DNA of 64,000 nt from Streptomyces sp. MP131-18 (lineage in GTDB: Bacteria > Actinomycetota > Actinomycetes > Streptomycetales > Streptomycetaceae). Made by a program: the position numbers and the translations under genes. Each line of letters starts with the position of its first letter. The first letter of the stretch is position 1. Below are positions 57,820-64,000 of the stretch, in pieces. The stretch is from NCBI RefSeq assembly GCF_001984575.1, contig NZ_LZNS01000001.1:1166717-1230716 (forward strand), read 5' to 3'. Under the pieces are notes generated by a model. The model was not told the origin of the DNA and made no database searches. It saw only the letters and a program-made list of their open reading frames with translations.

Positions 57820-58663
57820 CCGCAAGTCACGACGCGCCTGGGCGGACGTCACCGAAGAAGAGGACGGTGACGACGACGGCATGCCGCTGTCGATGCGGCT
57901 GTCGATAGCGGACACGCTCACCCTGCTGAACGCCACCTGCGGCTTCCTCGCCGTCTACTTCACCACCACCGGCATCCTCATCCCGCACCTCACGAACAGC
58001 GGCGACGCGGGCGTGGTCCGCAACAACGCGGCCACCGCCGTGCTGCTGATGCTGCTGGCCTCCGTCTTCGACCTCTTCGACGGCCTGGTCGCGAGGAAGC
58101 TGCGGGCCTCCCCCATGGGCGCCGAGCTGGACAACCTCTCGGACCTGATCAGCTTCGGCCTCGCCCCCGCCTACTTCGTGCTCGTCTGGGGCATGGTCGT
58201 GGGCGACGTGCACGAGCCGCTGTCGGCCCTGGCCGCCATCGTCGTGCTGCTCGCCGTCGTGCTGCGCCTGGCCAGGTTCTCGTGCGTGACCATGCCGCAC
58301 GGCGTGTTCCAGGGCATGCCCAGCCCGTTCGGCGCGCTCACCGTCGTCTCCATCGTGCTGCTTGAGCTGCCGTTCACGCCGACCCTCCTGGCCATCGTCG
58401 GGGTGGCCTGGCTGATGGTGAGCCGCGTGGAGTACCCCAAGCCGCGCGGGCCGCTGGCCGCCGCCATGCTCTCCTGGATCGTGCTGAGCATGACCCTGCT
58501 GACCGCGTGGGCCTTCGACGCCCCCGGCGGCCTGCTCATGCTCCAGACCGCCTGCTCGCTGCAACTGGTGCTCGGCGCGGTGATCCCGCTGTTCGCCATG
58601 GTGCGCCGGGTCTACGCCTTCCGCGACAACCGCCGCGAGGCCCGCGCCGGCGCCGAGCCGTAG
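57806..58663 (+). CDS. pssA: CDP-diacylglycerol-serine O-phosphatidyltransferase
   Basis: 285 residues. The TTG start at 57806 is preferred because GGGAG lies nine bases ahead (GTG two codons on is the alternative). About seven hydrophobic helices follow an acidic leader (about 1-25). The CDP-alcohol phosphotransferase motif DGLVARKLR...GAELDNLSD (about 91-113) is intact, with one residue fewer than the usual x8 between AR and G. It makes phosphatidylserine from CDP-diacylglycerol and serine, supplying psd, which it overlaps. Confidence 0.93.
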   Translation: MTVIDRKSRRAWADVTEEEDGDDDGMPLSMRLSIADTLTLLNATCGFLAVYFTTTGILIPHLTNSGDAGVVRNNAATAVLLMLLASVFDLFDGLVARKLRASPMGAELDNLSDLISFGLAPAYFVLVWGMVVGDVHEPLSALAAIVVLLAVVLRLARFSCVTMPHGVFQGMPSPFGALTVVSIVLLELPFTPTLLAIVGVAWLMVSRVEYPKPRGPLAAAMLSWIVLSMTLLTAWAFDAPGGLLMLQTACSLQLVLGAVIPLFAMVRRVYAFRDNRREARAGAEP

Positions 58664-58730
58664 GAGTTCCCGAGGCCGCCGCCCGGCCCCTCGCGGGCCG
58701 GTGTCGGTGGTCCGTAGCACAATGGCCCGC

Positions 58731-59375
58731 ATGGAGCTGACCAAGAAGGGCCACGCCTGCATCCGGCTCACCACCGGGGGCCGCACCCTCGTCATCGATC
58801 CTGGTGCGTTCAGCGAGGCGGACGCCGCCGCGGGCGCGGACGCCCTGCTCGTCACCCACGAGCACCCGGACCACTACGACGAGGGGCGGCTGCGGGCCGC
58901 CCTTGAGGCCGACCCGGCCGTCGGCCTGTGGACGCTCGCGAGCGTCGCCGAGCGCCTGTCGGCGGCCTTCCCCGGCCGCGTGCACACGGTCGGCGACGGC
59001 GACACCTTCCGGGCGGCCGGCTTCGAGGTCGAGGTACACGGACAGTTGCACGCCGTGATCCACCCCGACCTGCCGCGCGTCACCAACGTCGGGTTCCTCG
59101 TGGACGGCGAGGTCTTCCACCCCGGGGACGCGCTGACCGTGCCGGAGCGCCCCGTACGCACGCTGATGCTGCCGCTCCACGCCCCGTGGAACAAGTTCTC
59201 CGAGGTCCTCGACTACGTGCGCGAGGTCGGGGCCGCGCGGGCCTACGCCGTGCACGACGGGCTGCTCTCCGACGCCGGCCTGACCGTCTACGGCCGCAAC
59301 CTCGGCCCCCAGGGCCCGGGCACCGGCCCCACCGCGTACGCCCGGCTCGCTCCCGGCGAGTCCGTCACCGTCTGA
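58731..59375 (+). CDS. UlaG-like metallo-beta-lactamase-fold hydrolase
   Basis: 214 residues from ATG 58731; an ATG nine bases earlier is possible. ELTKKGHACIRLTTGGRTLVIDPG (in part) opens the fold, VTHEHPDHYD carries the HxHxDH zinc site near residue 45, and LPLHAPWNKFSEVLDYVREV follows. The late histidine is in YAVHDGLL. It resembles the L-ascorbate-6-P lactonase-like group; substrate unknown. The 12-base gap to xthA suggests one unit. Confidence 0.85.
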   Translation: MELTKKGHACIRLTTGGRTLVIDPGAFSEADAAAGADALLVTHEHPDHYDEGRLRAALEADPAVGLWTLASVAERLSAAFPGRVHTVGDGDTFRAAGFEVEVHGQLHAVIHPDLPRVTNVGFLVDGEVFHPGDALTVPERPVRTLMLPLHAPWNKFSEVLDYVREVGAARAYAVHDGLLSDAGLTVYGRNLGPQGPGTGPTAYARLAPGESVTV

Positions 59376-59386
59376 AGAGAGCCCTC

Positions 59387-60169
59387 ATGCGCATCGCCAC
59401 GTGGAACGTCAACTCGATCACCGTTCGCATCGACCGGCTGCTGGCCTGGCTGGAGTCGAGCGGCACGGACGTGCTGTGTGTCCAGGAGCTGAAGTGCGAC
59501 GCCGAGTCGTTCCCCGCGGACCGCCTGCGCGAGGCGGGGTACGAGGCGGTCGTGCACGCCGACGGCAGGTGGAACGGGGTGGCCGTGCTCTCCCGCGTCG
59601 GCCTGGCCGACCCGGTCACCGGGCTGACGGCAGGCCCGGAGTTCGACGGCCGCGCCGAGCCCAGGGCCGTCGCCGCCACCTGCGGGGGCGTGCGGGTGTG
59701 GTCGGTCTACGTGCCCAACGGCCGCGAGGTCGGCCATCCGCACTTCGCCTACAAGCTGCGGTGGCTCGACGCGCTCCGCGCCACGGTCACCGAGGACGCC
59801 GCGGGCGACCGGCCGTTCGCCGTGCTCGGCGACTTCAATGTCGCGCCCGCCGACGAGGATTTGTACGACGTCGCGGCGTTCGAGGGCTCCACGCACGTCA
59901 CGGACGTCGAGCGGGCGGCGCTCAGCGCACTGCGCGACACCGGCCTGTCCGACGTCGTGCCGCGGCCGTTGAAGTACGACAAGCCCTTCACCTACTGGGA
60001 CTACCGCCAGCTCTGCTTCCCCAAGAACCGGGGCATGCGGATCGATCTCGTCTATGGCAACCGGGCGTTCGCCGCCTCCGTGAAGGACGCGTACGTCGAC
60101 CGCGAGGAGCGCAAGGGCAAGGGCGCCTCCGACCACGCGCCGGTCGTCGTCGACCTCGACCCGCGGTGA
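59387..60169 (+). CDS. xthA: Exodeoxyribonuclease III
   Basis: 260 residues; RIATWNVNSITVRIDRLLAWL starts the domain, with CVQELKCD (Glu near 34), YVPNGREVGHPHF (near 105), VLGDFNVAPADEDLYD (near 145) and the terminal GASDHAPVVVDL (catalytic Asp-His). The His-bearing WDYRQLCFPKNRGMRIDLVY fits the DNA-binding loop. It removes 3'-blocked ends and acts at AP sites in base-excision repair. It sits 12 bases behind the hydrolase gene. Confidence 0.93.
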   Translation: MRIATWNVNSITVRIDRLLAWLESSGTDVLCVQELKCDAESFPADRLREAGYEAVVHADGRWNGVAVLSRVGLADPVTGLTAGPEFDGRAEPRAVAATCGGVRVWSVYVPNGREVGHPHFAYKLRWLDALRATVTEDAAGDRPFAVLGDFNVAPADEDLYDVAAFEGSTHVTDVERAALSALRDTGLSDVVPRPLKYDKPFTYWDYRQLCFPKNRGMRIDLVYGNRAFAASVKDAYVDREERKGKGASDHAPVVVDLDPR

Positions 60170-60236
60170 AGTCGCGCGATCTTCGGGTAGCGTGCCCTGT
60201 GGTGCGCCGGGCGCCCGGGATGCGACCCTTGAGCGC

Positions 60237-60662
60237 ATGAACATCCCTTTCCTGGACAACTGGCGCAAGAGGCCCGTCGCGGAGGCGACCGGTCCCTGGT
60301 CCGATCCCGAAGGGGTGGCCCAGCTGTTGTCCGAGTGCGAACTGCTGCGCGCCAGAGCCGAGCGCGCCGGCGTCGTCCTCGGCGACACCCCGCTGTCACT
60401 CGAGGCGCTCGACCAGCTCCTCCCCCGCTGGCGGGACGACCCGGAGGAACTGCCGTGGCTCGCCAACGACGTCGGCCTCTACCTGGGCACCGTGATCGTC
60501 CGCACCGTGCCCGGTGCGCGCTGGGGTCCTGGCCCGGACGGCCAACCCATCGTCGTCATGGCCTCCGGGCGCCAGGTGGACGTGGTCACCACGGGCCAGG
60601 AGTGGGCGGACACCGGCGCACCCGAGCTGTCCCAGGTCTACGCGGAGGTCGCCGAATCCTGA
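60237..60662 (+). CDS. DUF6278-family protein
   Basis: 141 residues: IPFLDNWRKRP at the start, LLSECELLRARAERAGV near 35, LEALDQLLPRWRDDPEELPWLANDVGLYLGTVIVR (in parts) and ELSQVYAEVAES at the end. This matches my memory of DUF6278, a small actinobacterial family with no assigned function. No RBS of strength is visible (TTGAGC); the ATG is nonetheless the first in frame after xthA. Confidence 0.75.
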   Translation: MNIPFLDNWRKRPVAEATGPWSDPEGVAQLLSECELLRARAERAGVVLGDTPLSLEALDQLLPRWRDDPEELPWLANDVGLYLGTVIVRTVPGARWGPGPDGQPIVVMASGRQVDVVTTGQEWADTGAPELSQVYAEVAES

Positions 60663-60689
60663 CGCGCGTCACCGCGGCGGCGGCGCCCG

Positions 60690-61457
60690 TCAGGTGCCGA
60701 AGGTGATGGCGTACTCCAGGCGCCAGCGATCGCCCAGCACCACCGTGTCCGAGGTCTCCACGGGGCGGTCGCCCACGTCGTAGTGCGTGCGCTCCACCGC
60801 CGTGACGCACTGGCCCGGGGCGCAGCCGAGCGCCTCGGCCTCCGGGCTCGTGGCCGGCCGCGAGCCCACGACCTCGCGGGCCTGCGCGACCTGGATGCCG
60901 ATGGCCGCGAAGCGCCCCCGCACGCCGCGGCGCGCATAGGGCCCGCGCTCGGGGAACATCACGTCGGTGCCCTCGGTGAGGCTCAACGGCTCCCAGCTGG
61001 TGGCCAGTTGCAGCGGCCGGCGGTCGGCCAGGTACTCGTACTGGGTACACATGACACGCTCGCCCTGGCGGACGCGCAGCCGCTCGGCGATCCCGGGCGG
61101 CGCCACCGTACGCGTCGAGGTCGCCTCCCACACCAGATCGGGCTGGCCGTTCACGGCGGTGGCGCCCGGCACGCTGATCCGGGCCGCGAGCGGCGTGTCC
61201 ACCGCGTCGGTGGTGCGCACCAGCGCGCCGATCGGAGCCCGGTCGCTCACGAACACCCCGCGGCCGAACTGGCCGATCGCATACCCCGCGGTCTTCAGCA
61301 CCCGCACCGCCCGGTCCACCGTCTGGTCGCTCGCCCGGTAGGCACGCTTCAGCTCGGCTCTGGACGGAATCCGCGCCCCGACCGCGAGCCCTCCCTCGTC
61401 GATCTGCCGCCGCAGATCGTCGGCGATGCGCTGGTACATCGGCCGCGTGTCGCCCAT
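60690..61457 (-). CDS. GntR-family (HutC-type) transcriptional regulator
   Basis: 255 residues. HTH about 5-70: YQRIADDLRRQIDEGGLAVGARIPSRAELKRAYRASDQTVDRAVRVLK in part, with SDQTVDRAVRVL as recognition helix. The UTRA ligand domain (about 95-250) includes ERVMCTQYEYLADRRPLQLATSWEPL and LRVRQGE. The HutC group senses small metabolites. Convergent with the DUF6278 gene (28 bases). It may belong to the chromosome or to the integrated element to its right. Confidence 0.85.
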   Translation of the reverse strand: MGDTRPMYQRIADDLRRQIDEGGLAVGARIPSRAELKRAYRASDQTVDRAVRVLKTAGYAIGQFGRGVFVSDRAPIGALVRTTDAVDTPLAARISVPGATAVNGQPDLVWEATSTRTVAPPGIAERLRVRQGERVMCTQYEYLADRRPLQLATSWEPLSLTEGTDVMFPERGPYARRGVRGRFAAIGIQVAQAREVVGSRPATSPEAEALGCAPGQCVTAVERTHYDVGDRPVETSDTVVLGDRWRLEYAITFGT

Positions 61458-61523
61458 CCCCGTCTCCCTTCCGCGGGCCGTGTCGCCCTGCGTACCCCAG
61501 GGGCCAGGCTACGTCACGCCGCG

Positions 61524-61925
61524 TCAGAGATCCTTACTGGTGGTGAGCTTCGGCTGGGCCGTGGTGGCCGCGCGGGTCACGTCCTTGACGAGTTCGACCA
61601 CGTCGGGGCCGTACGCCTGCGAGTTGACGACTTTCAGCAGCAGGCAGAAGTTGCCGCCCGAGCCGTGCTTCCTGGCCAGTTTCGTGTGGTGCTTGGCGAG
61701 ATAGCGGGTCGCCGCCTGGTTGGTGACCGACCGCTGGCCGCAGGCCAGGAACACCGGCCTGCCTTGCTGCCCGGCGGTGAGGCGGGCGAGCAGCACGTGC
61801 TCGACCGAGCCGTTCTCCAGCCGGTAGCGCTCGGTCCCGATGAGGAACGCGCCGCGGTCAGGACCCGGTTCGGTATCCGTGTTGACGGCGACGCCCGGCA
61901 GCAGACTGTGCAGGTGCGCGGCCAT
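61524..61925 (-). CDS. Hypothetical protein (133 aa)
   Basis: 133 residues; ATG in MAAHLHSLLPG. The sequence shows a regular alpha/beta pattern (RGAFLIGTERYRLE, NFCLLLKVVNSQAYGPDVVELVKDV) but no motif I can name; no signal or membrane segment. It lies upstream of the GntR gene in the same direction with 66 bases between, so both may share a promoter. This is the last gene of chromosome-like codon use before the phage-like genes. Confidence 0.55.
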   Translation of the reverse strand: MAAHLHSLLPGVAVNTDTEPGPDRGAFLIGTERYRLENGSVEHVLLARLTAGQQGRPVFLACGQRSVTNQAATRYLAKHHTKLARKHGSGGNFCLLLKVVNSQAYGPDVVELVKDVTRAATTAQPKLTTSKDL

Positions 61926-62003
61926 CCGGCGGTTCCGCCTCGTTCCGAAAACTCACTTCAGAACTCACCCTGACCCTGACTGCCTGACCAGCACAAACAC
62001 CAC

Positions 62004-62026
62004 GGCCCCCGGAGAGACCGGGGGCC
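62004..62026 (+). terminator. Strong hairpin terminator upstream of the WhiB-like gene
   Basis: GGCCCCCGG (62004-62012) and CCGGGGGCC (62018-62026) are perfectly complementary around an AGAGA loop, followed by TTCTTCAT. No + strand gene lies immediately before it. The next start codon is exactly 26 nt beyond the hairpin. Confidence 0.8.
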
Positions 62027-62052
62027 TTCTTCATGCCTCAGAGGGGGTGAAT

Positions 62053-62790
62053 ATGCTGATTGATCTTGAGAGACGGTGGATGTGGCGGCCCGACAAGGCG
62101 TGCGCCAGTGAGGCGCTGAACACCTTCTTCCCGACTGGGCCTACAGGGCCCGACAACCCCCCCTCCAAGCCGGCTATCGCAGCTGCGGAGCGAGCCAAGG
62201 AACTCTGCGCCCGCTGCCCAGTCATGCTGGAGTGCCGCCGGGACACCCTGGGTGAGCCCTACGGGGTCTGGGGTGGCCGGGCGGAGTGGGAGCGCAGGGC
62301 ACGGCGGAGGCAGGTAGCCGCCTCTGTCGCCACATGGCCCGTTGACCGCCGTCTGGCGTGGGGGCGACTGTGTCACCAGCTCTACGCCGCCAGCGGACGC
62401 TGGACGCGCGTTCAGGAGCGCACCGGGCTACTGATATGGGTGGCTCAGAAACTGGCTGCCGAGCACAAGCGCAGCCTGCCCCGCAAACTCCCTCCAGCGC
62501 CCCCCGAGGGGGCGATTACCCGAGTGCTGGACTGGCCGGAGAACCCGGGCACGAAACACGCCTGGGTGTGGCAGGGCGGCCGAATGAAGGACGCCCACAT
62601 CCGGGGCGTCACTCCGGATGAGACCTACTACTACGCCTCTGTCGCCTCGGGCCGAGGGCACTCCCACGCCTGGGTGCGTCGGGAGCATGTGCGCATCTAC
62701 GCCAAGTACATTGACCCTCCGCTAAAGGAGAAGCTGGACCGTGCCGAATACGACCGCATCCGTCCCCGCCGGCGGCGCAGGGCCGCGTGA
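62053..62790 (+). CDS. WhiB-family Fe-S protein with long C-terminal extension (phage-type)
   Basis: 245 residues; ATG follows GAGGGGG by five bases. The WhiB core is C17-x34-C52-x2-C55-x5-C61 followed by GVWGG (71-75), so a [4Fe-4S] cluster is expected. Residues about 80-245 form an extension with basic patches and a C-terminal RRRRRRA-like tail; typical WhiB proteins stop near 80-130 residues. Phage-encoded WhiB homologues occur in actinophages, where they can oppose host Wbl regulators. The gene overlaps the nuclease gene by 50 bases and has lower GC than core genes. Confidence 0.85.
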   Translation: MLIDLERRWMWRPDKACASEALNTFFPTGPTGPDNPPSKPAIAAAERAKELCARCPVMLECRRDTLGEPYGVWGGRAEWERRARRRQVAASVATWPVDRRLAWGRLCHQLYAASGRWTRVQERTGLLIWVAQKLAAEHKRSLPRKLPPAPPEGAITRVLDWPENPGTKHAWVWQGGRMKDAHIRGVTPDETYYYASVASGRGHSHAWVRREHVRIYAKYIDPPLKEKLDRAEYDRIRPRRRRRAA

Positions 62791-63670
62791 GATCAAGCAT
62801 CTGAGCTACAGCTCTATGAGCACCTGGCAGAAGTGTGGTAAGGCATACCAGCTCGGCAGAGTCCGAGGCATCCGGGGAACTCCAGCGTGGTGGAACATCG
62901 GCGGGAACGCCGTGCATTCCGTCCTGGAGGTGTGGGACCACCTCTTCCGCGAACACGGGGCCCCCAATTGGGGTGACGAGGCACTGCGGAGCGCGTTTTC
63001 CGGCGCCCTGGAGTCCGAGATTGACTGGGCGGCGCAGGTTGAGCCCGACCAATCCAAGTGGCGCGTCAAGCGCATGTCTTCCGAGGGTTACGACTGGTGG
63101 CAGACCAACGGCCCGGTCATGTGCCGTTCGTACATCGACTGGCGTCTCCGCTCTCCGAGCTGGGAGATATGGACGACGCCGGACGGCGAGCCGGCCATTG
63201 AGCTGGATGTGTCCGGCTATCTGCCCGGATGCGATCTGGAGATCAAGGCGTTCGTTGACCGCGTCTTCGAGGACACCGTCAACCGGGTTCTCTGGATCGT
63301 GGATTTCAAGAGCGGTTCATCTATGGGGACTGACCTCCAGTTCGGCACCTATCGAGCCCTGATTGCGCAGAAGTTCAAGGCCGTGGCTGATCTCGGGGCC
63401 ACGTTCCGGACCCGGGACAACAGGAGTCGCCGGAACGGCAAGGCTCCGGGTCTCTACATACACAACCAGAACCTCACCAAGTGGACGCCGGAGTACGCCG
63501 GAGGGCTTTTCGGGCAGATGTCCACCGCCGTGAAGGGCGGCGTGTTCATTGCGAACACCAGCGATGACGGCTGGTGCACCAACGTCTGCGACCTCAGGGG
63601 CCACTGCTATGCAGCCGGCGGAGAGCTGGCCGCGGGTAGCGACCCGGACCACCCGGAGCACGCAGGCTAA
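62741..63670 (+). CDS. Cas4/RecB-like PD-(D/E)XK nuclease
   Basis: 309 residues from GTG 62741 (GGAG ten bases ahead). LSYSSMSTWQKCGKAYQLGR with C32, GGNAVHSVLEVWDH (His near 57), ELDVSGYLPGCDLEIKAFVDRVF, VLWIVDFKSGSSMG (catalytic DxK, near 190) and LQFGTYRALI give the RecB-type fold. C279, C283 and C289 with C32 can hold a 4Fe-4S cluster, as in Cas4/AddB. In phages such enzymes process ends for recombination. No cas1/cas2 or CRISPR array is present, so an adaptation role is not supported. Confidence 0.8.
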   Translation: MPNTTASVPAGGAGPREIKHLSYSSMSTWQKCGKAYQLGRVRGIRGTPAWWNIGGNAVHSVLEVWDHLFREHGAPNWGDEALRSAFSGALESEIDWAAQVEPDQSKWRVKRMSSEGYDWWQTNGPVMCRSYIDWRLRSPSWEIWTTPDGEPAIELDVSGYLPGCDLEIKAFVDRVFEDTVNRVLWIVDFKSGSSMGTDLQFGTYRALIAQKFKAVADLGATFRTRDNRSRRNGKAPGLYIHNQNLTKWTPEYAGGLFGQMSTAVKGGVFIANTSDDGWCTNVCDLRGHCYAAGGELAAGSDPDHPEHAG

Positions 63671-63761
63671 TGCCCTCGCAACGTGAGGCCGTGGCGATGT
63701 TCCAGCGCCAGCTAGGCGCAGTCATCCTCGCCCCCTCGAAACCGAAAAAGACCACCACCCA

Positions 63762-63781
63762 GGCCCCGCAGAAGCGGGGCC
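63762..63781 (+). terminator. Hairpin terminator upstream of the last gene
   Basis: GGCCCCG (63762-63768) and CGGGGCC (63775-63781) pair around CAGAAG, followed by TTTCTCGTT. It is 26 nt before the ATG at 63808, the same distance as at 62026-62053. The frame from 63670 runs through it. Confidence 0.75.
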
Positions 63782-63807
63782 TTTCTCGTTCCACGAATAG
63801 GAGCAGC

Positions 63808-64000
63808 ATGAGCACCCCGCAGGACACCACTTACTCCGTTGAGCGAGCCGACTCTCCCGACGACGGAGACGCCTGGACCGGGGACGACTCCCCGTCGTAC
63901 CCGGAACTGCCGAGCAATCCGCACAACCACGTGTTCACCTGGAGCCCGAAGCTCAGCGACGGTTCCATGCTGGTGATCCGCAGCAACTCTGCGGCCGGAC
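63808..64000 (+). CDS. Phage-like hypothetical protein, N-terminal part (cut by window edge)
   Basis: 64 codons are visible from an ATG with AGGAGC just ahead. The acidic start (SVERADSPDDGDAWTGDDSP) leads to HNHVFTWSPKLSDGSMLVIR, suggesting a beta-rich domain. The same frame is open 46 codons further upstream to an ATG at 63670 that overlaps the nuclease stop (TAATG), so a longer form is possible. I know no family. It is the last gene before the window ends. Confidence 0.55.
   Translation, partial: MSTPQDTTYSVERADSPDDGDAWTGDDSPSYPELPSNPHNHVFTWSPKLSDGSMLVIRSNSAAG

Noticed and set aside
62741..63670. Cas4 as part of a CRISPR adaptation module
   Set aside because: No cas1, cas2 or repeats nearby; phage context fits better.

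Overview
The window is very GC-rich actinobacterial chromosome, most likely Streptomyces or a close relative. Signs of this are almost total G/C at third codon positions, GTG and TTG starts, 4-base ATGA/GTGA gene overlaps, and family content such as DUF574 methyltransferases, DUF6126, DUF6278, CGNR regulators, a SpoIIE-type phosphatase with PAS/GAF/ATPase domains, and an ethylmalonyl-CoA operon followed by psd-pssA. No rRNA, tRNA or CRISPR array was seen. Assignments rest on reading motifs and comparing with remembered families; no search was run.

Layout. 1-2.6 kb: a methyltransferase translationally coupled to a LuxR/LAL-type ATPase regulator cut by the left edge. 3-10.3 kb: envelope and redox genes (holin-like/phosphodiesterase fusion, UlaG-type hydrolase, DedA protein, HxlR regulator with a DsbA-like oxidoreductase, a second metallo-hydrolase, a methyltransferase, a DUF1772 protein). 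10.4-17.6 kb: a sugar or polyol uptake operon (DeoR regulator, binding lipoprotein, two permeases, zinc alcohol dehydrogenase) with no ATPase of its own, preceded by a DUF5107/TPR protein. 17.7-22.9 kb: LapA-like and CBS proteins, then a peptidase operon (M55 D-aminopeptidase, M20, S9). 22.9-28.7 kb: methyltransferase plus SpoIIE-type phosphatase, MmyB-like regulator divergent from a flavodoxin-fold oxidoreductase, SRPBCC protein, tiny DUF6126 protein. 28.7-33.6 kb: a self-regulated ABC-2 exporter operon with a triplicated translation start, a radical SAM protein and a DUF574 methyltransferase.

33.7-36.5 kb is an accessory patch of lower GC: GNAT acetyltransferase, transposase remnant, phosphotransferase, almost 1 kb without a recognisable gene, and a 170-bp MITE-like element. 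36.5-49.6 kb returns to ordinary content: DUF72, LacI, ArsR with SRPBCC, AraC/GyrI, LysR with two small unknown proteins, HAD, endonuclease-fold protein, a stand-alone proteasome beta subunit, a secreted BNR-repeat protein, and an MFS exporter divergent from a CGNR regulator.

49.9-57.0 kb is a complete-looking ethylmalonyl-CoA operon (TetR, ccr, ecm, CitE-like lyase, MaoC hydratase, acyl-CoA dehydrogenase) for assimilating acetyl-CoA and supplying ethylmalonyl- and methylmalonyl-CoA. It is followed by psd-pssA (phosphatidylethanolamine synthesis), a metallo-hydrolase, xthA, a DUF6278 protein and a GntR regulator. From about 61.9 kb the style changes to phage: a WhiB-like protein with a long C-terminal extension, a Cas4/RecB-like Fe-S nuclease, and hairpin terminators placed exactly 26 nt before two start codons. 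The right edge therefore probably lies inside a prophage or other integrated element.
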